Shown here: positions 9,300 through 19,497 of the stretch, in pieces
Position numbering within the stretch: the first letter of the stretch is position 1
Layout: the number at the start of each line of letters is the position of its first letter
Assembly: GCA_963837335.1 (NCBI GenBank)
Contig: CAWINS010000081.1
Span: forward strand, 122,358 to 186,357
DNA from: RYN-230 sp963837335
GTDB taxonomy: Bacteria > Actinomycetota > Actinomycetes > Streptosporangiales > Streptosporangiaceae
Direction: 5' to 3'
DNA: 64,000 bases
The notes under the pieces: model-generated
Database searches by the model: none
Told to the model about the DNA's origin: nothing
The model's input: only the letters and a program-made list of their open reading frames with translations
Translations under genes and position numbers: made by a program

Positions 9300-10281
9300 T
9301 TATTGCGGCGGCGCCAGGCCAGGACCCCCGGCGCCGCCAACCACCCGGGCGCGCGAGCCGCCCCGGACGCCCGCGGCCCGCCCCGGGTGAGCGGCACCCG
9401 CCCCGCCCGCACGGGCCCGCTGATAGGCCCCGGGCGGCACCCCCACGATGCGCTTGAAGTGCCGGGTCAGGTGGGCCTGGTCGGCGAAGCCCGCCTCGGC
9501 GGCGGCCCGCGCGGGCGGCACCCCGCGGTCGAGCAGCGTCCGGGCCTGCCGCACCCGGAGCTGGTTCAGGTACACGTGCGGCGGCAGCCCGGTCTCCGCC
9601 CGGAAGGCGCGGATCAGGGCGTAGGGCCCGACCCCGGCCGCCAGCGCCAGCTCCTCGAGCGTGGGCGGCTCCAGCACCCGCTCATGCAGCAGCGACAGCG
9701 CGGTGCGTACCGCGGGGCGGGCTTCCCGCGGGCGGGACCGGCGGCCGGCCCGGGCGTGCTCGCGCAGCAGGCCGGCCAGCGCGGCGTGCAGCAGGCTGGC
9801 GGAGGCCAGCGGGTCGCCGTGCTCCGCGGCCAGGTGGGCGGCCCGGACCAGCCGGGCGCTGCGCGGGTCGTCCACGACCGTCTCCGGGAAGTACGGGCTG
9901 CCCGTCGATCCGGTCAGCTCCGCGCTGGCCTCCGCGGACCACGCTGACCGCCGGGTAGAGCACCCGGTAGGACCAGCCTTCGGGGACGCCGGCCTGCCCG
10001 GTGTGCACCATCTCCGGGTTGAGCAGGGCGACCGTCCCGCGGCCGGCCCGCAGCAGGCTGCCGCCGTACCGGAATTCCTCCACCCCGTCCTCGATCAGGG
10101 CGAGGGTATAGCTCTCATGCGTGTGCCGGGCGTAGCGGTGCGTCACGTACGTGGCCCGCAGCAGGTCGACGCCGGGCACGGCCGCGTGCCGCCAGTAACG
10201 CGCCACCTCCCCGGCAGGCGCGTCGTGGCCGTGGTCACGCTGGGGCGGCCCGCCGGGCGGTTCGTGACGGGAGGGCTCCAC
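9300..10281 (-). CDS. AraC-family regulator, cupin sensor plus HTH (frameshifted)
   Basis: The N-terminal part carries a cupin-type effector domain with RYARHTHESYTLALIEDGVEEF and GTVALLNPEMVHTG. The C-terminal ~110 residues hold two helix-turn-helix motifs, ELALAAGVGPYALIRAFRAE and AAAEAGFADQAHLTRHFKR, followed by GVPPGAYQ, typical of AraC/XylS. The frame changes near 9945 between the domains. A likely GTG start at 10281 lacks a clear ribosome site. It lies 41 bp upstream of azlC on the same strand, so it most likely senses an amino acid or drug and controls azlCD (inference). A Gly/Arg-rich tail follows the HTH. Confidence 0.78.
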
Positions 10282-10379
10282 GGCACCAGTAGAGCACTTC
10301 ACCTGGCCCGCCCCGCTGCCGCCGGCGGTGTGCTGTCCTTCCGGGCCCGCGCCAGTGCGGGCCCGGGTAGAACAGAGGC

Positions 10380-11227
10380 ATGGCAAGCAGGGCGCTGGTG
10401 CTCGGGGGCGGCGGGGTGACGGGGGTCGCCTGGGAGATCGGGGTCCTCGCCGGGCTGGCCGCCCGCGGCGTGCCGCTGAGCGCGGCTGACCTTCTGGTCG
10501 GCACGTCCGCCGGATCCGTGGTCGGCGCGCTGCTGGCCTGGGGGGCCGACCCGGCCCAGCTCTACGAGGAGCAGCTCAGGCCGGCGCCGGCCAGGCGGGG
10601 GCAGCGCGGCGTGGACAAGATGAGCTGCGGGACATGGCCATCTTCGGCTGGGCCATGCTGCGTTACCCGGACCCGGCCCGGCCCGGGCGAGGATCGGCCG
10701 GATGGCCCTGGCCGCGCGGACCGGCCCGGAGGCCCGGCGGCGCGCGGTGATCGAGGCGCGGATGCCGTCCGGCAGTGGCCCGCCCGGCGGCTGCTGATAC
10801 CGCGGTCAACGCCGTGACCGGCGAATTCGCCGTGTTCACCGCGGCCAGCGGGGTGAGCCTGGTGGACGCCGTCGGCGCGAGCTGCGCGGTCCCGGGAGTC
10901 TGGCCGCCGGTGAGCATGGCCGGGCGGCGGTGGATCGACGGGGGTATCCGGTCGCCCGCGAACGCCGACCTCGCGGCCGAGTGTGAGCGCGTCGTGGTGC
11001 TGGCCCCGATTCCCCGGGGCCTGCGGGCCGCCTCCGCCGTGGCCACCCAGGCCGCCGGGCTGACCCGGGCCGGCCGGGCGGTCGCGGTGGTGTCGCCGGA
11101 CCAGGCCGCGGTGGCGGCCATCGGCCGTAACGTGCTCGACCCGGCCCGGCGGGCCCCGGCGGCGCGTGCGGGGCACGCGCAGGCCGGGGCCGCGCTGGAC
11201 CGGGTCGGTACCGTCTGGAACGGTTAA
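10380..11227 (+). CDS. Patatin-like phospholipase (frameshifted)
   Basis: The N-terminus ALVLGGGGVTGVAWEIG forms the oxyanion-hole glycine loop, and LLVGTSAGSVVGALLA holds the GxSxG nucleophile serine. After frameshifts between about 10610 and 10790 the sequence resumes with AVNAVTGEFAVFT and WIDGGIRSPANADLA. The latter contains the DGG catalytic Asp. Together these give the Ser-Asp dyad of bacterial patatin-like lipases, ~280 residues. The start ATG at 10380 is divergent from the AraC gene, about 98 bp away. The product probably acts on phospholipids or acyl esters. Confidence 0.75.
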
Positions 11228-11240
11228 ACAGCTGGCCCCG

Positions 11241-11302
11241 TGGTCAGGAGGCCCTGTGGTCAGGAGGCCCTGTGGTCAGGAGGCCCCGTGGTCAGGAGGC
11301 CC
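11241..11302. repeat. 16-bp intergenic tandem repeat, 4 copies
   Basis: There are four head-to-tail copies of TGGTCAGGAGGCCCTG. The third ends CCG and the fourth is two bases short. They fill the space between the patatin-like gene and the sigma factor gene, whose stops converge. The 16-bp period does not preserve a reading frame, unlike the 15- and 21-bp repeats elsewhere in the window. Confidence 0.92.
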
Positions 11303-11306
11303 GTGC

Positions 11307-12686
11307 TTAGCTGGCATAGTCGAGCAGCGGCTGGGCCCGGCTGGGGTGACGCAGCTTGGACAGCGACTGCTTCTCCAGCTGCCGGATCCGCTCCCGGGTC
11401 AGGCCGAGCGCCCGGCCGATCTCATCCAGCGTGTGCGGGTTGCCGTCGTACAGGCCGAACCGCATCGCCATGATGGTGGCCTCGCGCTGGGTCAGCCCGT
11501 CCAGGGCGTGCCGCAGCTGGTCGGCCATCAGCTGGCGGTCCACCAGCTCGGAAGCCTCCGGGGCGTCCACGTCCTCGATGAGGTCACCGATGCTGGTCTC
11601 GCCGTCCTCGCCGATGGTCGAGTCCAGGCTGATCGGCTGGCGGCTGGTGCGCAGCAGCTCCTCGATCTGGTCCGGGGTCCGGTCCAGCTCGACGGCCAGC
11701 TCCTCAGGCGTGGGCTCGCGGCCGAGCCGCTGGTGCATGTCCCGCTCGACCCGGCTGAGCTTGCTCAGCATCTCGAGCACGTGCACCGGCAGCCGGATGG
11801 TGCGGGCCGAGTCAGCGAAACCACGCTGGATGGCCTGCCGGATCCACCACATCGCGTAGGTGGAGAACTTGTAGCCCTTGGTGTAGTCGAACTTCTCGAC
11901 CGCCCGGATCAGGCCCAGGTTGCCTTCCTGGACCACGTCGAGCAGGGACAGCCCGCGGTCGCTGTACTTCTTGGCGACCGACACCACGAGCCGGAGGTTC
12001 GCCTCCAGCATGTGCGCCTTGGCGCGCCTGCCGTCCTGGGCGACCTCCTCCAGGTCCCGCCGGTACGCCTCATCCAGGCTCGGCTCGGTGGCCAGCTTGT
12101 GCTCGGCGAACAGGCCTGCCTCGATCCGCTTGGCCAGGTTGACCTCCTGCTCCGCAGTGAGCAGGCTGGTCCGCCCGATGGACTTCAGGTAGGTATGCAC
12201 CGAGTCGCCCATGACGGACGTCTGGTCGTCCAGGTCCACCTCGGCCAGGGCCGGCTGGACGGGCTCCGGGGTCACCTTGGCCCGCGGCTGCGCGGGAGCG
12301 TCCTCGGCCAGCGCGACCGCCTCGGCCTCCGCCTCGGCGTCCAGGCTGTCCAGCGCGGGCTCCTCGGCAGCGTCCCGCGGCGGCGTCAGTTGTGCAGTAG
12401 TCATGTCCTCCGTGCCCGTCCGTGCTCGCTTGGGGGCAGTACCCGTGCCCTCGGGGGCAGTGCCCGCACCCGGCTCATCACCCAGCCGCACCCCGGCTTC
12501 CGCCAGTTCGCGGATGATGGACCGGCCCTCTGCGGGGGAAACGCCCGCTTCACCGAACGCCGCGCGCAACTCGGTCAGGGACAGGTACCCCTGTCCGCGG
12601 CCAAGCTGGATCAGCTCGTCCACACGCGTGGTGGCCGCCTCGTCAGCAACCTCGGGCTCCCGCCTGGCGGTGGCATTCCTTGGCAT
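11307..12686 (-). CDS. sigA: Principal RNA polymerase sigma factor (HrdB/SigA type)
   Basis: This 459-residue protein is the housekeeping sigma-70. Region 1.2 is recognisable at DSVHTYLKSIGRTSLLTAEQ. Regions 2.1-2.4 run through NLRLVVSVAKKYSDRGL, GNLGLIRAVEKFDYTKG and FSTYAMWWIRQAIQRGF. Region 3 includes RLPVHVLEMLSKL, and region 4.2 the HTH LDEIGRALGLTRERIRQLEK. The N-terminal ~155 residues are acidic and Ala-rich, as in other actinobacterial HrdB proteins. I place the start at the ATG at 12686 because GGGAGGAGGTGCC precedes it at ideal spacing; the upstream in-frame ATG at 12749 has none. The gene is intact, unlike several neighbours. Confidence 0.95.
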   Translation of the reverse strand: MPRNATARREPEVADEAATTRVDELIQLGRGQGYLSLTELRAAFGEAGVSPAEGRSIIRELAEAGVRLGDEPGAGTAPEGTGTAPKRARTGTEDMTTAQLTPPRDAAEEPALDSLDAEAEAEAVALAEDAPAQPRAKVTPEPVQPALAEVDLDDQTSVMGDSVHTYLKSIGRTSLLTAEQEVNLAKRIEAGLFAEHKLATEPSLDEAYRRDLEEVAQDGRRAKAHMLEANLRLVVSVAKKYSDRGLSLLDVVQEGNLGLIRAVEKFDYTKGYKFSTYAMWWIRQAIQRGFADSARTIRLPVHVLEMLSKLSRVERDMHQRLGREPTPEELAVELDRTPDQIEELLRTSRQPISLDSTIGEDGETSIGDLIEDVDAPEASELVDRQLMADQLRHALDGLTQREATIMAMRFGLYDGNPHTLDEIGRALGLTRERIRQLEKQSLSKLRHPSRAQPLLDYAS

Positions 12687-12993
12687 CGAGGCACCTCCTC
12701 CCTTCGTGGGCGCGCAGGGCGCACATACGTCAGCACGTATCCGCAACATCGGTGTGCTCCAGCGGTCCGCAGCACTTGCTACTGTGAAGCGCGGGCATTA
12801 TGTATTAACGCCGGAGGGAGCCAAATGTTCCCGCCCAGTGCCAGTGTGCTGTCGCACCGTGCCCGCACGCAGATAGCACCGTGCCCGGACGCGGGCAGTG
12901 CTGCGCCCTAGATTGTCCCGCACCATGACGTGCGCGCATTCCCCTCACGGAATGAGAACGCCGCCGGTGCGCCCCTTTAGTCCTGCCCGGGCC
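12687..12993 (-). other. Intergenic region upstream of sigA
   Basis: No gene is visible in these ~307 bases. The region carries the sigA ribosome site at its left end. There is a locally AT-rich stretch (TAATACATAAT on the minus strand, about 12798-12808) that could hold a -10 element, but the only -35 candidate (TTGGCT, 12819-12824) is at a poor distance. It should contain the sigA promoter; its exact position cannot be read. Confidence 0.4.
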
Positions 12994-14190
12994 CTAGTCC
13001 TGCCGGGCCAGCAACCTCAGCGCCTGCAGGTCGGGCTTGCCCGAGGCCAGCAACGGGACGGCCGGCACGACCACGACCGCCCGCGGCGCCGCATAGTCCG
13101 GCAGCCGCCCGCGGGCGAACCCGCGCAGGACGTCCAGGCCCGGCGGGTCGGCCGGGTCCGCGGGCACCACGATCGCGGTGACCACCTCACCCCACTCCGG
13201 ATCCGGCCGGCCGACGACCACGGCCTCCCGCACCCCCGGACAGGCTTCCAGCACGGCAGCCACCTCGTCCGCCGCGACCTTCTCGCCGCCGGTGTTGATC
13301 ATGCCGTCGGCGCGGCCCCGGACCGCCAGCCGCCCCGACGCGTCCACCTCGCCCACGTCGGACGTGACGAACCAGCCGCCGTCCAGGGCGGCCGCCGTGA
13401 GGTCAGGCCGCCCCCGGTAGCCGGAGAACAGCACCGGGCCGGCCAGCTCGATCCGGCCGCCGGGACCGGTCCGGACCGAGACCCCGTCCAGCGGTGACCC
13501 GTCGTACACGCAGCCCCCGCACGTCTCGGACATCCCGTAGGTGGTGATCACCCGGGCCCCCGCCGCGGCGGCCTCGGCGCGCAGCCCGGCCGGCACCGCG
13601 GCCCCGCCGAGCAGGATCGCGCGGAATCCGGCCAGCACATCGCGGCCACCCGGCTCGTCCAGGAGGTGGCGCACCTGGGTCGGGACCAGCGATACGTACT
13701 GCGGGGGGCCGCCCCGCTGGGCCAGCTGAGCCAGCCGCTCGCACACGACCGGCGGGACGCCGGACAGCAGCGAGCGCAAGAACACCTGCAAGCCGGAGAT
13801 GTGACTCGGCGGCAGGCAGGACAGCCAGGCCTCGCCCGGCCGGGCGCCGATCCGGGCCAGGCTGGCCCGCGCCGAATGGGTGAGCGCCGCCGCGCTCAGC
13901 TCGGCGCCTTTCGGCTGGCCGGTGGACCCGGAGGTGGCGATGACGACCGCGGTCCCCGGGGCCAGCGCGGGAGAGTGACCCCGGTCAAGGCGTTGGGTAC
14001 CGTCGCGGGTTTCCAGGGTGGCGGGGCGGAGCGCCTGGAGCAGGGCGGCAACCCGCTCGGCGGGCAGCCTGGGATCGACGGGCAGGATGGCCGGCCCGGT
14101 TCCGTCCAGGGCGGCGCTGAGCGCCTCCATCAGCCGGTCTGCCCCCTCGGCCGCGGGGAGCAGCACTGCGTGCAGCGGGCGGGAGGTCAT
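12994..14190 (-). CDS. menE: o-Succinylbenzoate--CoA ligase
   Basis: This 398-residue AMP-forming ligase activates o-succinylbenzoate with ATP and CoA in menaquinone synthesis. The adenylate-forming signatures are present: P-loop VIATSGSTGQPKG, TTYGMSETCGG, GGWFVTSDVGEVD with the ribose-binding Asp, RADGMINTGGEKV and the C-terminal lysine in SGKPDLQALR. Length and the short N-terminus match actinobacterial MenE. The frame stays open far upstream across the oppositely oriented menC, but homology begins at the ATG at 14190 (MTSRPLHAVLLPA), so I start there. It is divergent from menC, about 50 bp apart, and a shared promoter region is likely. Confidence 0.87.
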   Translation of the reverse strand: MTSRPLHAVLLPAAEGADRLMEALSAALDGTGPAILPVDPRLPAERVAALLQALRPATLETRDGTQRLDRGHSPALAPGTAVVIATSGSTGQPKGAELSAAALTHSARASLARIGARPGEAWLSCLPPSHISGLQVFLRSLLSGVPPVVCERLAQLAQRGGPPQYVSLVPTQVRHLLDEPGGRDVLAGFRAILLGGAAVPAGLRAEAAAAGARVITTYGMSETCGGCVYDGSPLDGVSVRTGPGGRIELAGPVLFSGYRGRPDLTAAALDGGWFVTSDVGEVDASGRLAVRGRADGMINTGGEKVAADEVAAVLEACPGVREAVVVGRPDPEWGEVVTAIVVPADPADPPGLDVLRGFARGRLPDYAAPRAVVVVPAVPLLASGKPDLQALRLLARQD

Positions 14191-14241
14191 CGACGTAAGG
14201 TTATCCGGGCAGATCAGGGATGAACCGGGAGGGTCTTTCAC

Positions 14242-15252
14242 GTGGCCGACTGGCAGCGCTCGGGCCCGGAGCTGCGCGACCGGGCCGCGGCGGCGCTGCC
14301 GGGGCTGCGCGCGTTCGCGATCCCGATGCGCACCCGCTTCCGCGGCATCACGATCCGCGAAGGGGCACTGATCGAGGGCCCCGCCGGGTGGGCGGAGTTC
14401 TCCCCGTTCGCGGAGTACGGGCCGCGCGAAAGCTCCCGCTGGCTGGCCTGCGCCCTGGAAGCGGCCTGGGACGGCTGGCCCGCGCCGGTGCGTGACCAGG
14501 TGCCGGTCAACGTGACCGTGCCCGCGGTCGGCCCGGAGCACGCCCACCGCATCGTGGCCGGCTCCGGCTGCCGGACCGCGAAGGTGAAGGTCGCCGAGCG
14601 CGGCCAGCCGGAGGCCGCGGACCTGGCCCGGGTGGAGGCGGTCCGCGACGCGCTGGGCCCGGCCGGCCGGATCCGGGTGGACGCCAACGGCGGATGGGAT
14701 GTGGACACCGCCGCCCGGATGCTCAGCGAGCTGGGCCGGTTCGGGCTCGAGTACGCCGAGCAGCCCTGCGCCACCCTGGACGAGCTGGCCGCGCTGCGCC
14801 GCCGGGTGGACGTCCCGGTGGCCGCGGACGAGTCGATCCGGAAGGCCGAGGACCCGCTGGCCGTGCGGGCCGCGGGTGCGGCGGACATCGTGATGCTGAA
14901 GGCCCAGCCGCTGGGCGGGGTGGCGGCCGCGCTGCGGATCGCCGAGGCGTGCGGGCTGCCCGTCGTGGTGTCCAGCGCGGTGGAGTCCTCGGTGGGCCTG
15001 GCCGCCGGGGTGGCCCTGGCCGCGGCGCTGCCGGACCTCCGGTACGCGTGCGGCCTGGCCACGATGAGCCTGCTGACCGGCGATGTCACCGCCGATCCGC
15101 TGGCTGAGCAGGCCGGTTACCTGCCGGTTCGCCGGCCGCCGGCCGATCCGCAACGGCTGGCGCAGTGGCAGTCAGATCCCGCGCCGTGGCGGGCGCGGGT
15201 CGCGGAGGCGGCGGAGTTCCTCGGTGAGGCCGTCCCGGCCGGGCCGGCCTGA
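14242..15252 (+). CDS. menC: o-Succinylbenzoate synthase
   Basis: This 336-residue enolase-superfamily enzyme dehydrates SHCHC to o-succinylbenzoate. Catalytic and metal residues can be located: the KxK motif in TAKVKVAE, the first metal ligand in RVDANGGWD, EYAEQPC, VAADESIRK, and the second catalytic lysine in DIVMLKAQPLGG. It starts with GTG at 14242 after a GGGAGGG ribosome site. The stop is one base before the menD start, so the two genes form a tight operon. Confidence 0.92.
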   Translation: MADWQRSGPELRDRAAAALPGLRAFAIPMRTRFRGITIREGALIEGPAGWAEFSPFAEYGPRESSRWLACALEAAWDGWPAPVRDQVPVNVTVPAVGPEHAHRIVAGSGCRTAKVKVAERGQPEAADLARVEAVRDALGPAGRIRVDANGGWDVDTAARMLSELGRFGLEYAEQPCATLDELAALRRRVDVPVAADESIRKAEDPLAVRAAGAADIVMLKAQPLGGVAAALRIAEACGLPVVVSSAVESSVGLAAGVALAAALPDLRYACGLATMSLLTGDVTADPLAEQAGYLPVRRPPADPQRLAQWQSDPAPWRARVAEAAEFLGEAVPAGPA

Positions 15253-15253
15253 C

Positions 15254-17049
15254 GTGGCCAGCCCGGAGCCGGTGAATCCCTCGACCGCCTTCGCCGTCAC
15301 GCTGGTCGACGAGCTGGTGCGGTGCGGCCTGCGGGAGGCGGTCCTGGCCCCCGGATCGCGCAGCGCGCCGCTGGCCATCGCCTTGTGGGACAAGGCGCTG
15401 GTCAAGACGCATCCCTCCGGCTCCATGTGCGCATCGACGAGCGGTCCGCCGCGTTCCTGGCCCTGGGCCTGGCCAAGGCCGGGGGGCGGCCGGTCGTCGT
15501 GGTCTGCACCTCGGGGACGGCGGCGGCGAACTTTCATCCGGCGGTGATCGAGGCGGACGAGTCCGGGGTGCCGCTGCTGGTGCTGACCGCCGACCGGCCA
15601 CCCGAGCTCCGCGGTAGCGGCGCCAATCAGGCCATCGACCAGCTCAAGCTCTACGGGGGAGCGGTCCGCTGGTTCGCCGAGGCCGGGGTCCCGGAGGCCC
15701 GCCCGGGGATGAATTCGTACTGGCGCTCGCTGGCCTGCCGGGCCTGGGCGGCGGCAGCCGGGACGGACGGCGGGCTCCCCGGGCCGGTGCACCTCAACCT
15801 GCCGTTGCGCGACCCGCTGGTGCCCGGCCTGCCCGACCCGGCCGGGAACGGCAGCTGGCCGGAGCCGCTGGACGGGCGGCCGGACGGGGCCCCGTGGACC
15901 CGGTGGGCCGCCCCATCCGGCGGCGCCTCCGCGAGCGGCCCCGGCTGGGCTGAGCCGCTGGGCCTGCCGTGGGCCGAGCGGGGGGTCATCGTGGCGGGAG
16001 ACGGCGCCGCCGACCCGGCCGGGCTGCTCCGGCTGGCGGCCGCGGCGGGCTGGCCGGTGCTGGCCGAGCCGTCGTCCGGGGTGCGGCACGGCCGCCACGC
16101 GCTCACCGCCTATCAGTACCTGCTCGAGCACCCGGACTTCCTGGCCGCGAACCGTCCTGACCTGGTCATCTGGGCCGGCCGCCCGGGGCTGTCCCGGGGG
16201 CAGACGGCGTTCGCGCGCCAGGCCGCGGCGCACGGCGCCCGGCAGGTCGTCCTGGCCCAGGGACCGGCCCGCTGGGCCGACCCGGTGCGCACCGCCACCG
16301 ACGTGGCCGCGGCCGTCCGGCTGACCGGGGCCCCGCGCCCGGCCGCCCGCGGCGGCCCGGGGAGCGGGCCGCCCTCGTGGCTGGGCCGCTGGCAGGAGGC
16401 GGACGCGGCCGCCCGCGCCGCCGCCGACGCGGTGCTGGACGCGGGCGGCGAGCTGACCGAGCCCCGGCTGGCCCGCGACCTCGGCGCGGCCCTGCCGGAC
16501 GGGGCGCTGCTGTGGGCCGCGTCCAGCCTGCCCATCCGTGACCTGGACCGGCACCTGGCCGTCCGGGACGGCCTGCGGGTGCTGGCCAGCCGGGGGGCGA
16601 GCGGCATCGACGGGCTGGTCTCGTCGGCGACCGGGGCGGCGCTCGCGCACCAGGCGGCCGGCGGCGGCCCGGCCGCCGCCCTCCTGGGTGACCTCGCGTT
16701 CCTGCACGACGCGCCCGGGCTGTTCGCGGGCCCGGAGGAAGCACGCCCGGACCTGGTCCTGGTGGTCGCCAACAACGACGGCGGCGGCATCTTCTCCACC
16801 CTCGAGCAGGCCGCCGTGCCGGCCCCGTTCGAGCGGGTGTTCGGCACGCCGCACCGGGCGCAGCTGGCGGGCCTGGCCGCGGCGGCCGGGATCGGGCACA
16901 TCGTGGTCACCCACGCGTCCGACCTGCCGGCCGCGCTCAAGGGCGACGGGATCCGCATCGTCGAGGTGCCCGCGGACCGGACGGCCGGGACGGCGCTGCG
17001 GCGGCGGCTGGCCGAGGCCGCGACGCTGGCGGTCACGGCGCTGCTCTAG
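15254..17049 (+). CDS. menD: SEPHCHC synthase MenD (one frameshift)
   Basis: This thiamine-diphosphate enzyme adds 2-oxoglutarate to isochorismate. The start region has VLAPGSRSAPLAIAL. After a one-base loss near 15415 the frame continues with RIDERSAAFLALGLAKAGGR, which holds the glutamate that activates ThDP, and VVVVCTSGTAAANFHPAV. The C-terminal half contains ASRGASGIDGLVSSATG and LGDLAFLHDAPGL, the Mg/ThDP pyrophosphate region, then ANNDGGGIFSTLEQA. The full-length equivalent is ~598 residues, normal for the family. GTG at 15254 is set by the domain start and by the menC stop. Confidence 0.9.
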
Positions 17050-17458
17050 CCGCGCCGGGCGCGGCCGGGTGTGGCGGGGCCGGCATCAAGGAAAATTTCC
17101 GGAGAACGACCCCGTTCGCGGTGATGTTTTTCGCCGCGGTCGCCGCAGATCCCCGGTTGTGTGCCCTGACGGGGGAGACCGGGCCGATGGAGACGGGCTG
17201 TCAACTCTATACCCGACCGTCCAGATATGCGGCATCGGGAGGGATCCGGTAGCGGTCTGATAAGGGTCAGATTACCGTCGGGTCACGATTCGGACCGCCA
17301 GCATCCTGCCTGTTCAAAGTCCGGGAACACCGGACCTAGCATGATCCGGTCGGACGCCGCTCTTGGCGTGCCGCCACACCGTGGGGCGGATCGCCCCACG
17401 GGTCCTATGCTCCGCGGACGAACTTCGCGGCGGAACACTCGTTAGGAGGAATGTGTCG
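17050..17458 (+). other. Intergenic region between menD and the peptide transporter operon
   Basis: No gene is visible in these ~409 bases. A small GC hairpin (CCGCGC-CGG-GCGCGG, 17050-17064) directly follows the menD stop and may act as its terminator. A palindrome GGAAAATTTCC sits at 17090-17100 in otherwise GC-rich DNA. The right end carries the AGGAGGA ribosome site (17444-17450) of the next gene. The transporter promoter is expected here but no clear -35/-10 pair can be named. Confidence 0.45.
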
Positions 17459-19307
17459 ATGCGCATACGCACGCGGGGCTATGCGGCAGCCGTAGGCCTT
17501 GCCGTCCTCGCGCTCGTGGCCACCGCCTGTGGCGGCAGCAGCGGCTCTCCGTCCACTGGGTCGTCATCGGGCTCGGGTTCGCAGGCCTTTGGTCTTCAGG
17601 GGGTGAACCCCGGCACCGGGACGCCGCAAAAGGGCGGCACGCTGAACATGCTCGGCCAGGGCGACGTTGACTTCATGGATTACAACGTCTCCTACTACAC
17701 GATCGGCGCGCTGGGCCAGCGGCCCTGGCTGCGGCTCCTGTACGCCTACCCGGCCACCCCGGGCAAGACGACCACGGTCGAGCCGGACCTGGCCACCGCC
17801 CTGCCGACGGTCTCCAATGGTGGGAAGACCTACACGGTCACCATCCGCTCCGGCGCGGACTGGGACACCAGCCCGGCGCGCCAGGTGACGGCGGCTGACG
17901 CCCTGCTGGGCCTGAAGCGGTCCTGTAACCCGACCCAGCCGTTCGGCGGCCTGCCGGACTTCGAGGCGCTGATCGTCGGGTACCAGACCTTCTGCAACGG
18001 CTTCGCCAAGGTCTCGTCCAGCTCGGTGTCGGCCATCAAGAACTACATCGACACCCACCAGATCTCGGGTGTGAAGGCCTCCGGGCTAGACGATCACCTA
18101 CAACCTGGTGCACCCGGCGAGCTACTTCCCGGACATGCTGCAGCTGGACGCGTTCGCGCCCGGCGCCGGTGGAAAGCCTGAACTACCTGGTGGGCAGCAG
18201 CGCTGACGCGCAGCACATCATCGCGGACGGGCCGTACAAGATCCAGAGCTATGTGCCCGCCCGGAGCATCGTCTTCGTCCGTAACCCGGCGTGGAAGGCG
18301 AGCACCGACCCGATCCGCAAGGCGTACGTCAACGAGATGAAGGTCACCGAGACCGGCAACGAGCCCGCGATCCAGCAGCAGCTGCAGACCAACACGGCCG
18401 CAGCCAGCATGGAGTTCGACGCGTTCCCGCCGGTCGGCGCCGACCCGGGCCTGGAAGCGCAGATGAAGCAGGGGCTGAACCACAACTTCAACCTCGGCTC
18501 CACCTACTCCACCAACCCGTACATCGTGTTCAACGCGGTGTCGCCGAACAACAACGCCGCGCTGAAGCAAGGTCGCGGTCCGGCAGGCGCTCAGCTTATG
18601 GCATCGACCGGGCCCACCTGCTCACCGACAACGGCGGCCCGACCCAGGGCGTCGGCCCAGACCCACGTGCTGCCCGCCGGGATCAACGGGGCGCAGGATG
18701 TGCCGTCCGGGTACAACCCGTATCCCGTACAACCCGACCAAGGCCAAGCAGATGCTGGCCGCGGCGGGGTACAAGAACGGGCTGAACCTGACCCTGCTCT
18801 ACCGGCCGTCCAGCACGGTCGAGAGCAAGATGGCGCAGACCCTGCAGAGCGACCTGACCAAGATCGGCGTGAAGGTCAAGCTGCTGTCGGCCACCCCCTC
18901 GGACTTCTACGTGAAGTACATGGAGGTGCCGAGCGTGGCCAAGCGCGGCGTCTGGGACCTGTCCCTCGCCGGATGGGGCCCGGACTGGTACGGGGACGCG
19001 GCGGTCTCGTTCTTCAACCCGCTGTTCTCCGGCCCGGCGTCCTACCCGCCCCAGGGCAGCAACTTCGGGTTCTACAACAACCAGTCGGTGACCGCCCTGA
19101 TCGCCAAGGGTGCCAGCGCGGCGTCGGCCAGCTGCGGCCGCGACCATCTGGGCCCAGGCGGACCAGGCGGTCATGAAGGACGCGCCGTTCTACCCGATCG
19201 TCAACCCGAACCAGCCGCTGTACCACGCCAGCTATGTGCACAATGCGGTGTACATCCCGGCGATCCAGCAGTTCGACCCGACGAATGTGTGGCTCAGCAC
19301 GCCGTAA
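17459..19307 (+). CDS. Peptide ABC transporter substrate-binding lipoprotein (frameshifted)
   Basis: This is a family 5 extracellular solute-binding protein (OppA/DppA-like), ~600 residues. The signal sequence MRIRTRGYAAAVGLAVLALV ends in the lipobox ATAC with Cys24, followed by a Ser/Gly linker, so it is lipid-anchored outside the membrane. PQKGGTLNMLGQGDVDFMDY and TYTVTIRSGADWD are typical N-lobe features. The frame breaks several times (near 18090, 18165, 18570, 18640, 18725 and 19120), yet the whole protein can be followed, including YGIDRAHLLTDNGG, WDLSLAGWGPDWYGD and a C-terminus ending VWLSTP. It heads the operon with its own AGGAGGA site. Confidence 0.85.
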
Positions 19308-19376
19308 TGATCCCTGACGCGTACGATCTGTGACGGTTCGCAGCATTCGTCACGGTTCGTAAGCTGATCGAGTCAA

Positions 19377-19412
19377 CCGGCCGCCCCGCGGTACCTACCG
19401 CGGGGCGGCCGG
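19377..19412 (+). terminator. Strong hairpin inside the peptide transporter operon
   Basis: There is a perfect 17-bp inverted repeat, CCGGCCGCCCCGCGGTA and its complement, separated by two bases, 70 bp after the stop of the binding-protein gene. No T-run follows, as is usual for actinobacterial terminators. Between a binding-protein gene and its ATPase/permease genes, such a hairpin often lowers downstream expression or protects the upstream transcript end, so the binding protein can be made in excess (inference). Confidence 0.75.
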
Positions 19413-19497
19413 CCGGGATTACAGTCAGTGCAGGGGTCTGGGCTGCGCAAACAATGCTGAGCCTCGGCCCCCTGAGGTGGGGAAGGGTAGGTAGCGC

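Noticed and set aside
11241..11302. CRISPR-like reading of the 16-bp repeats
   Set aside because: Repeats are directly adjacent with no spacers and are too short. The same holds for the 15- and 21-bp arrays.
12798..12824. sigA promoter (TTGGCT and CATAAT)
   Set aside because: The spacer is only 15 bases and the -35 is weak, so I do not annotate it as a promoter.
14191..15153. N-terminal extension of menE across menC
   Set aside because: The frame is open only because menC lies on the other strand. The extension has no ligase homology, and the family start is at 14190.
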